DNA from: Candidatus Coatesiibacteriota bacterium
GTDB lineage: Bacteria; B130-G9
DNA: 5,041 nt
Assembly (NCBI GenBank): GCA_003647755.1
Contig: QMNL01000174.1
Location: forward strand, 1 to 5,041
Direction: 5' to 3'
The notes beneath the pieces were generated by a model. It saw only the letters and a list, made by a program, of their open reading frames with translations, searched no databases and was not told the DNA's origin. Below, in pieces: positions 1 to 4,688 of this stretch. The position numbers and the translations under genes were made by a program. How positions within the stretch are numbered: position 1 is the stretch's first letter; every line of letters begins with the position of its first letter.

Positions 1-95
1 CGTCAATTGTTGTCCGCAGAGCAGGCAGATGAGGCCAGGGATTGAAACGCGTGTCTTGGTCCTGTCATCTCTCGAACTATTGGCCTGACCTAAGC
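1..95. other. Non-coding edge downstream of the glycosyltransferase
   Basis: No gene is visible here. The left part contains CAATTGT, reminiscent of the heptad repeats elsewhere, and the octamer ATTGAAAC (41-48), which is also a common CRISPR repeat end; one copy is no proof of an array. No intrinsic terminator for the minus-strand gene was found. Confidence 0.5.
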
Positions 96-1463
96 TCAGA
101 TAGTGTTCTTAAGTGTGGCTACGCTCATCCCGATGTCTATCAACCAGCCGATCGCGAAGAAAGATATGAGCGATGCGGCGACAATCGCCCGCCTCTTGGC
201 CAGCCGGTCTGAACCCGCCCTCTTGATGTCCGAGAGTATCTCCTTTCGGTTTACGATTGCATAGGCCGCGAAACAGCACAGAAACGGAAGAAGCGGATAG
301 CGCTGGCGATAGAATAGAAAAGCCATGAACGCAATGGCACTGAAGTAGCCGAAGAGGACAAGTATGAGCCTGAGATAAAGGTTATCCTTCTTCATATAGA
401 CGAAGCCAATCACGGCGAGGGGCAGCAGGAATAGAAATGGCACGCCCATGTATGGCCCGGCGATGAAGAGCAGCCATTTGGGCACATGGCCATAGTAACC
501 CTGACGGAGGTTCACGAAGAATGTCCGCTCCAGCGAGTACAGGTTCCACTGCATCCTGATGCCCTTGAAGATGAACAGATGCGGGTTGTGAAATATCCAC
601 CTGAGCGCTAGCTTCTGGCAGACCTTGCCCAGCTTGAGCTCGTCGATGTGGCCATTTCGGTCCGTTGCCAGCCTGTCCGCCTCATCCTCGCCCGGCTCGT
701 CCGACAGGTTGCGCATGATGTAGTAAATGCCCGAGTGGTTGTGCTGAAAGAAATCCCAGCCGACCTTGGTGTTGATCGGGACGAAGGCGTCCAGAACGAC
801 ATAGTTGCGGATGGTCCACGGGGCGATCGTGGCCAGCATCAGCAACGTTACGAGGATGCTTTTCTTGATCATCTGCTTGTCTCTCTTGAAGACGAGAAAG
901 AAGCCGACAATCAAGGGCAGGTAGAATAAAAGGATGCTTCGCACGAGAGCAGCCACGCCAAAGAGTAAGCCAGCCGCGACGAGGCTCGGCCACGAGGCGC
1001 CCTTGAGCGCGCGGACAAAGAAGAGCATCGCCAGCAGAAAGAGGAACAGGAAGACGGTCTCGGTCTGCATTAGGTCGGCGAACTGGACGGACTGGGGATA
1101 GAAGGCGAGTATCCATGCCCCGAGTTTGGCAACGCGTTCGTCGAAAATGTGCCGGCCCAGCAGGTATGCGAAAACGACGCTGAGCGCGCCAAGCAACGCC
1201 TGCACCAACCTCGCCGCGAGGAAGCTGTGGCCGAAGAGCCAATACACGCCGGCAAGAAAGAAGGAGTATCCCGGCGGCAGAAAAGCCCGGTAGCCTCGCT
1301 GCTCAACGCAGATAAATCCCTTGCCTGCGAGCATCGACCGGGCTCCATAGTCGTAGCCGTTCATCTCGTGGACGAGCTTCACATCGGTGTGAATGAACAC
1401 GAGGAAAAGCCGCACGAGCAGCGCCGCCAAGAAAAGCCAGAGCACCACTTTTTTCTCAATCAC
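96..1463 (-). CDS. GT-C fold (PMT/GT39-like) integral membrane glycosyltransferase
   Basis: This 455-residue polytopic membrane protein resembles the ArnT/PMT (GT39, GT83) families, which transfer a sugar from a polyprenyl-phosphate donor on the outer face of the inner membrane. The first helix (about 6-24) is followed by an extracytoplasmic loop with HEMNGYDYGARSMLAGKGF-like features: acidic residues E33 and D38, where GT-C enzymes carry their catalytic acid. Next comes FLPPGYSFFLAGVYWLFG (61-78), the usual PPGYP-type segment, then TETVFLFL (134-141), hydrophobic segments at about 81-103, 160-192, 202-216 and 329-355, a soluble loop (about 225-325), and YRQRYPLLP (385-393), matching the RYxxPxxP signature. 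Length suits the family. The start is GTG at 1463-1461, with GGGAG six bases upstream and an in-frame stop at 1481-1479; the next Met (34) would delete helix 1. The gene is divergent from the SDR fusion gene, with no operon partner visible. Family call is firm; donor and acceptor are unknown. Confidence 0.9.
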   Translation of the reverse strand: MIEKKVVLWLFLAALLVRLFLVFIHTDVKLVHEMNGYDYGARSMLAGKGFICVEQRGYRAFLPPGYSFFLAGVYWLFGHSFLAARLVQALLGALSVVFAYLLGRHIFDERVAKLGAWILAFYPQSVQFADLMQTETVFLFLFLLAMLFFVRALKGASWPSLVAAGLLFGVAALVRSILLFYLPLIVGFFLVFKRDKQMIKKSILVTLLMLATIAPWTIRNYVVLDAFVPINTKVGWDFFQHNHSGIYYIMRNLSDEPGEDEADRLATDRNGHIDELKLGKVCQKLALRWIFHNPHLFIFKGIRMQWNLYSLERTFFVNLRQGYYGHVPKWLLFIAGPYMGVPFLFLLPLAVIGFVYMKKDNLYLRLILVLFGYFSAIAFMAFLFYRQRYPLLPFLCCFAAYAIVNRKEILSDIKRAGSDRLAKRRAIVAASLISFFAIGWLIDIGMSVATLKNTI

Positions 1464-1469
1464 TCGCAG

Positions 1470-1474
1470 CTCCC
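1470..1474 (-). promoter_or_regulatory. Ribosome binding site deciding the GTG start of the glycosyltransferase
   Basis: Read on the minus strand, GGGAG lies six bases before the GTG at 1463-1461. There is no in-frame ATG or TTG between the upstream stop (1481-1479) and this GTG, so the site settles the start. Confidence 0.7.
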
Positions 1475-1504
1475 AATGTCAATCCGTTGCTCAATCGTCA
1501 ATCC
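1473..1504. repeat. Heptad-type CAATCNN short repeat, copy 1
   Basis: The core CAAT recurs four times with spacing at or near seven bases: CAATGT, CAATCCG, (TTGCT), CAATCGT, CAATCCC. A very similar block lies at 2055-2082. The two blocks flank the intergenic region just inside each gene, and the first ends about 10 bp before the glycosyltransferase start codon. Confidence 0.5.
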
Positions 1505-1783
1505 CCCCGGCTGTTGTCGATGTCCGATGAAGCCAAATGCTCAGCCCTCCCGTGTGCCCCATTTGCCAGAAACGGTCGGCGCCGCCGAGGCAAACCGCGC
1601 TTGCTAGGAGCAGGCCGGTATATGCAACTGGCGGACTATGTGTGTCGATTTCGAGATGGTATGAAAACACATTTCGATTACACGTCAATCACGCTCGTTT
1701 TTCAAGCCCAACGCGCCAAACCTGGGCTCATTAATGGTAACGATAACCTACACCTGAGAAGGAGGGTGCCGGGCTGGCCGTAT

Positions 1784-1803
1784 CTCCCGAATGAATTCGG
1801 GGG
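1784..1803. repeat. Hairpin, 8-pair stem with TGAA loop
   Basis: The arms CTCCCGAA (1784-1791) and TTCGGGGG (1796-1803) pair across the loop TGAA, with one G-T wobble. No T-run follows, so this is not an intrinsic terminator for either gene. It is the first of a series of hairpins ending near 2050. Confidence 0.6.
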
Positions 1804-1831
1804 CTAGGATCATAGTAGCCGTCTGCATGGC

Positions 1832-1847
1832 CTCGGCTGAAGTCGGG
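1832..1847. repeat. Hairpin with TGAA loop
   Basis: The arms CTCGGC (1832-1837) and GTCGGG (1842-1847) pair with two wobbles around the loop TGAA, the same loop as in the hairpin at 1784-1803 but with an unrelated stem sequence. Confidence 0.4.
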
Positions 1848-1975
1848 CGATGAGGTGTCTCGCATAGGCTCCGTGAGCTGCAAAGTGACCTGGCTGGCGT
1901 GGCGTGCGCCTGGGCGATGAGGCCTCGGCACGGGCTGCGCGAGGTGCGGTGGAGAGGCTGGCAAGCCAGTCCTAC
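1845..1975. repeat. Degenerate tandem duplication with about 66-bp period
   Basis: GGGCGATGAGG occurs exactly at 1845-1855 and again at 1912-1922, 67 bases later. The similarity continues after each copy with small gaps: CTCG, CA, GGCT, GAG, TGC and GGCTGGC recur in the same order. The unit looks like an old duplication that has diverged. It is interleaved with hairpins and has no coding character. Confidence 0.45.
1956..1971. repeat. Short hairpin CTGGC/GCCAG
   Basis: The arms GGCTGGC (1956-1962) and GCCAGTC (1965-1971) pair, with one wobble, around a two-base AA centre. It sits near the end of the second tandem copy described at 1845-1975 and belongs to the same hairpin cluster. Confidence 0.4.
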
Positions 1976-1983
1976 ATCTGCGA

Positions 1984-2007
1984 ATCACCGTATTTTAATG
2001 CGGTGAT
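1984..2007. repeat. 11-pair hairpin
   Basis: The arms ATCACCGTATT (1984-1994) and AATGCGGTGAT (1997-2007) pair along their full length with one wobble and a minimal TT centre. There is no T-tract after it. It lies 23 bp before the next strong hairpin. Confidence 0.6.
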
Positions 2008-2030
2008 ATGGGCGGCTCTCATTATATTAG

Positions 2031-2050
2031 CACCCATCTTCAGATGGGTG
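2031..2050. repeat. Perfect 9-pair hairpin CACCCATCT/AGATGGGTG
   Basis: The arms CACCCATCT (2031-2039) and AGATGGGTG (2042-2050) are perfect complements around TC. Viewed as an 8-pair stem, the loop is TTCA, the reverse complement of the TGAA loops seen at 1792-1795 and 1838-1841. This suggests the same kind of element in the opposite orientation. Confidence 0.6.
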
Positions 2051-2054
2051 AGCT

Positions 2055-2082
2055 CAATCCGCAATCCTCGATCGTCAATTCG
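2055..2082. repeat. Heptad-type CAATCNN short repeat, copy 2
   Basis: Four consecutive seven-base units can be read: CAATCCG, CAATCCT, CGATCGT and CAATTCG. The block closely resembles 1473-1504 and begins right after the last strong hairpin of the cluster. Confidence 0.5.
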
Positions 2083-2175
2083 CACCGCCTACCCTGAAAG
2101 GCCATCCCACACCCGCTGTCGAGAAGCCGTCCATCACGCAGGGTGGGCAAGCTTTTATTGCGTGTCGTGAAACCT

Positions 2176-2203
2176 TTGAGTAACCGCGAGATACTGGTAT
2201 TCT
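2176..2203 (+). promoter_or_regulatory. Candidate promoter of the SDR-DegT fusion gene
   Basis: TTGAGT (2176-2181) and TATTCT (2198-2203) are spaced 16 bp apart, and the -10-like box is preceded by TG in the extended -10 position (2195-2196). Each box matches the sigma-70 consensus at four of six bases. Transcription from here would give a leader of roughly 45 bases. This is a pattern match only. Confidence 0.25.
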
Positions 2204-2241
2204 CTGGGACGGTCTGTTGGGAAGCTGATCTTTGGTTGATC

Positions 2242-2246
2242 GGGAG
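2242..2246 (+). promoter_or_regulatory. Ribosome binding site deciding the TTG start of the SDR-DegT gene
   Basis: GGGAG lies eight bases before the TTG at 2255-2257. An in-frame stop (TGA, 2237-2239) sits just upstream and no other start codon intervenes. The ATG at 2247 is in another frame. Confidence 0.75.
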
Positions 2247-2254
2247 ATGCGAAA

Positions 2255-4417
2255 TTGCAGGGCAAGAAAATACTCGTTACGGGCGGTGCGGGCTACCTCG
2301 GCTGCGTGCTCTGTCCGCTGTTGATTGAACGAGGCGCCGAGCTCCGCGTCTTTGACCGGCTCTATTTTGGCGAGAGCGGCCTGCTGAGCGTTTTGCCACG
2401 AGACTGTTTCGAGTTGGTGAAGGGGGATGTTCGCTCGGTGGAGAAGTTCCCCTGGCTTCTGGACGACGTTTGGGCGGTAGTGCACCTGGCGAGTTTAGCG
2501 AACGATCCCTCTTGCGACCTCTCGCCAACGATGGCCGAGCAGATCAATCATGTGGGCACGATTAAGCTCGCCCAGATAGCACGGTCCCGGGGCGTTGAGC
2601 GGTTCGTTTTTGCGTCTTCTGCGAGCGTTTACGGGGCGTGCGGGGACAAGTTAGTGAGCGAGTTGTCGCCGCTTTCGCCGGTCTCGCTTTACGCGAGGCT
2701 CAAGATCAAGTCGGAGCGGGCGCTGCTCGGGATGTCGGACGAGAACTTTGCCGTTACCGTGCTTCGGCAGGCGACGCTTTATGGTTACTCACCGAGGATG
2801 CGTTTCGACCTGGCTATCAACTTGATGACGATGAGCGCGGTTGAGAAGCACGAGATAATCGTGATGGGCGGTGGAGCGCAGTGGCGGCCATTTCTGCACG
2901 TCAAGGATGCCGCGATGGCAATCATGACTGTTCTGTCCTCCGAGCGTAATTTGGTGGATTCGGAGGTCTTCAATGTTGGCTCAAACGAGCATAACTTAAT
3001 GATCCGTGACCTGGCGGAGATAGTGGCCGGTGAGGTCAGTGAGACGAGGATCAAAGTTGCCCCCGACGACGCCGATAGGAGGTCGTATCGAGTTAGGTTT
3101 GACAAGATCAAAGAAAGACTCGATTACAGGCCAAGCTTATCTCCCGCGGAGGGCGTGCGAGAGATCGCGGCGGCGCTGCGGGAAGGCCGATTGTCTGAGC
3201 CTTACAGCAGCAAGTACTTCAACGTGATACACTTGAAGCACTTGATGAACATCCCCGTGGCTGAGGGCGGCGAGAGCTCCAGAACCGCCATGCTCAAGAA
3301 CCGGCTGCCAGCAATCAGCAGCAGGGACAGGGAGAGGCTTTCCGACCGGCTGAAGAGCGTTGCCGACGGCCAACTGGGCGACCCAATCGGTAGTTTCGAG
3401 AGCTCCCTTCGCGAGACGTTCGAGGTCCCGGCCGCGCTATTGCTGCATTCGCACTACCTCGCCCTTTTGGGGGCTTTCTCGCTCTTAGACCGCGACTCTT
3501 CCAAGCGCATTGTCATCCATCCCTTTGCGGACGCCAGGGTCTATGCCGCCGCCTCTCAGCTGGGGCTGAGCCCAATAATCTGCGAGGTCGATGAGCGGAC
3601 GCTGTGCTTTGACCTGACCAAGCTTGAACAACACGTTGAGAAGGGTGTTTCGGCCATTGTGGCCGGCTCCATACTCGACGTCCCTGAACCGCTGGAGACG
3701 CTCCAGTCCATCGCGGACGAGTCGCGGTGCGCGCTGATTGTTGACGCGCACAATCTCCTGAGCGCCACCGTTCATGACAGGGACATCGCGTCCTACGGGT
3801 CGGTTGCCGTGCTTGACTTTGGCGTCGATCAGACCGTTACCACGCTCGGCGGCGGCGCGATGTTGCTGGACGATTCCTCGCTGAAAGAGCAGGTTTGGGA
3901 TTTTCTCGCTTGTCGGCTAGCTGAGGGTCCTCAACCGTTTGTGCAGCGACAGTTGGGGCTGGCCGCGGTCTCCGCAATGCTCGGAGCGTCGAACCTCGAA
4001 CGGCTTTACGACACAGCCGCAACTTGCCGCAACTTGCAGGCCGTGTATGACGAGCTGCTGTCGGAGTCCCCTTATCTCCGGACTGTTCATCCGCTTGAGG
4101 GAACACAGCGGTCTGGCAGCTGCTATCCTGTGTTCGTCGATTTCCACAGGCTAACCATTGATGCGTGGCGGCTCGAGCAGCTGATGGCGGCGGAGAAGGT
4201 CGAGATCGCCCTACCAAAAGACAGTGCTGCCCAGATAGCGATCGCAAGGTCGCGCGGCCAGGCCAGAAAGGGGCCAACCAATATCTCACCGGTCGCAGCA
4301 GAGTTGCTATCTCAGCTCATCTTTCTCCCACTCTACTCCGGGATGACAACCGATGACGTTGCCGATGCTGCCCAGGCTCTGCTGAAGCTGATAAGCTACT
4401 TCGCTCGCTCAGAATGA
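2255..4417 (+). CDS. NAD-dependent sugar epimerase/dehydratase (extended SDR) fused to a degenerate DegT/StrS aminotransferase-like domain
   Basis: The protein has 720 residues. Residues 1-335 form a complete extended SDR: TGGAGYLG (9-16) binds the dinucleotide, D34 suits NAD, GDVR is at 57-60, and the catalytic set is S122, Y146 and K150 (YARLK). RPFLHVKDA (211-219), FNVG (239-242) and the C-terminal IHLKHLM (325-331) match nucleotide-sugar SDRs of polysaccharide loci. Residues about 345-715 follow the DegT/DnrJ/EryC1/StrS fold to its usual end (LPLYSGMTTDDVADAAQALL, 691-710). IVDAHN (495-500) keeps the Asp that contacts the pyridine nitrogen. The SFxxxK motif reads DFGVDQ (521-526), so Gln526 replaces the PLP lysine, and HSHYLAL (398-404) replaces the phosphate-binding SGTxAL. 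The SDR half is probably active on a nucleotide sugar in the cytoplasm; the second half is probably not a transaminase (inference). The TTG start is fixed by the ribosome binding site and an upstream stop. The exact substrate is unknown. Confidence 0.9.
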   Translation: MQGKKILVTGGAGYLGCVLCPLLIERGAELRVFDRLYFGESGLLSVLPRDCFELVKGDVRSVEKFPWLLDDVWAVVHLASLANDPSCDLSPTMAEQINHVGTIKLAQIARSRGVERFVFASSASVYGACGDKLVSELSPLSPVSLYARLKIKSERALLGMSDENFAVTVLRQATLYGYSPRMRFDLAINLMTMSAVEKHEIIVMGGGAQWRPFLHVKDAAMAIMTVLSSERNLVDSEVFNVGSNEHNLMIRDLAEIVAGEVSETRIKVAPDDADRRSYRVRFDKIKERLDYRPSLSPAEGVREIAAALREGRLSEPYSSKYFNVIHLKHLMNIPVAEGGESSRTAMLKNRLPAISSRDRERLSDRLKSVADGQLGDPIGSFESSLRETFEVPAALLLHSHYLALLGAFSLLDRDSSKRIVIHPFADARVYAAASQLGLSPIICEVDERTLCFDLTKLEQHVEKGVSAIVAGSILDVPEPLETLQSIADESRCALIVDAHNLLSATVHDRDIASYGSVAVLDFGVDQTVTTLGGGAMLLDDSSLKEQVWDFLACRLAEGPQPFVQRQLGLAAVSAMLGASNLERLYDTAATCRNLQAVYDELLSESPYLRTVHPLEGTQRSGSCYPVFVDFHRLTIDAWRLEQLMAAEKVEIALPKDSAAQIAIARSRGQARKGPTNISPVAAELLSQLIFLPLYSGMTTDDVADAAQALLKLISYFARSE

Positions 4418-4536
4418 GCCTGCGCCCCGAGCGCCCGGCGATTCTTGAGGCGGCTGATGGCTCTCGCCGGAGGAGTATGCTATGCACCAGCCCCGTCGAG
4501 GCGCCCCTCTTGCGTGATTGACTTACTGGGGAGACC
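4418..4536. other. GC-rich intergenic gap after the SDR-DegT gene
   Basis: About 120 bases separate the SDR-DegT stop from the AT-rich repeat block. CCGGCGA (4435-4441) and TCGCCGG (4464-4470) could pair across a 22-base loop, but no T-run follows, so I do not call a terminator. A strong Shine-Dalgarno-like GGAGGAG (4469-4475) precedes only very short open frames. Confidence 0.5.
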
Positions 4537-4567
4537 TTGTTAAAAGTTAGCGGCTAACTTTTATTAA
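4537..4567. promoter_or_regulatory. Palindrome A of unit 1, candidate operator
   Basis: TAAAAGTTAG (4541-4550) and CTAACTTTTA (4554-4563) are perfect complements around CGG. The pairing extends outward through one mismatch to TTG/TAA. It occupies the same register as the palindrome in unit 2, 76 bp downstream. Confidence 0.55.
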
Positions 4568-4612
4568 CGGTCATCTCAATTAAAGAACTTTTAATAAGCA
4601 AAGTTAGTCGTC

Positions 4613-4643
4613 TTATTATAATTTGGCGGTGAAATTATAATAA
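4613..4643. promoter_or_regulatory. Palindrome A of unit 2 with overlapping TATAAT boxes, candidate operator/promoter
   Basis: TTATTATAATTT (4613-4624) and AAATTATAATAA (4632-4643) are perfect 12-base complements around GGCGGTG. TATAAT occurs in both arms on the plus strand (4617-4622 and 4636-4641), giving two candidate -10 boxes, although no good -35 box was found at the right distance. Protein binding here would cover the -10 region, consistent with repression; that is inference. Confidence 0.5.
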
Positions 4644-4688
4644 CGATCAGTCCAGTTATGAAAATTCTAATAAGCGAAAGCGGCAGAA

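Larger units (their letters stand above)
1464..2254. other. 791-bp divergent intergenic region without a convincing gene
   Basis: This gap separates the two divergent genes. The open frames inside it (for example 1487-1807 and 1904-2170 on plus, 1731-1988 and 1491-1688 on minus) translate to low-complexity, Arg/Pro/Ser-rich sequence with no recognisable motif and cross obvious hairpins, so I do not call them genes. The part nearest the glycosyltransferase (1464-1783) holds a heptad-type repeat and otherwise nothing I recognise. The middle (1784-2050) is a cluster of inverted repeats and a degenerate tandem duplication. The part nearest the SDR gene (2051-2254) holds a second heptad repeat and the probable promoter and ribosome binding site of that gene. 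No tRNA or known riboswitch pattern was recognised. Confidence 0.75.
4537..4688 (+). repeat. Two imperfect 76-bp tandem units directly upstream of the Fic gene
   Basis: Unit 1 (4537-4612) and unit 2 (4613-4688) align without gaps. By hand count, 46 of the first 66 positions are identical; the last ten have diverged. Shared blocks include TAACG, TCA and CTAATAAGC-like stretches, and each unit carries two AAYTTTTAATAA-like sites (starting near 4557, 4587, 4633 and 4663). GC content is roughly 30 percent, against a GC-rich flank on the left. The block ends exactly at the base before the Fic start codon. A regulatory role for the Fic gene is the simplest reading, by position. Confidence 0.7.

Noticed and set aside
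682..1242. Long open frame (186 codons) on the minus strand inside the glycosyltransferase gene, plus a plus-strand frame at 1149-1607
   Set aside because: Both are rich in Arg, Pro, Gln and His with no domain motif. They overlap a clearly real membrane protein gene and are explained by its high-GC third positions.
1683..1688. TTGACG on the minus strand as the -35 box of the glycosyltransferase promoter
   Set aside because: No acceptable -10 box was found at 16-18 bp and the site is about 220 bp from the start codon.
1705..1728. AGCCCA/TGGGCT inverted repeat as a terminator
   Set aside because: It has six pairs with a 12-base loop and lies far from either gene end. The T-run lies before it on the plus strand, and on the minus strand it is followed by an A-run, not T.
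1487..1807. Plus-strand open frame of 106 codons in the intergenic region
   Set aside because: It has no motif or hydrophobic pattern and no convincing ribosome binding site, and it ends inside the hairpin cluster.
2091..2144. ACCCTG/CAGGGT inverted repeat
   Set aside because: Six pairs across a loop of 42 bases are expected by chance in this composition.
1904..2170. Plus-strand open frame of 88 codons
   Set aside because: It crosses the two strongest hairpins and the heptad repeat; the translation looks like chance reading of repeat DNA.
3837..4289. Minus-strand open frame of 150 codons opposite the DegT-like domain
   Set aside because: The translation is Arg/Pro/Ala-rich and lies wholly antisense to a well-supported coding domain; it is a composition shadow.
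4435..4470. CCGGCGA/TCGCCGG inverted repeat as terminator of the SDR-DegT gene
   Set aside because: The loop is 22 bases long and there is no T-run, so it does not meet the pattern of an intrinsic terminator.
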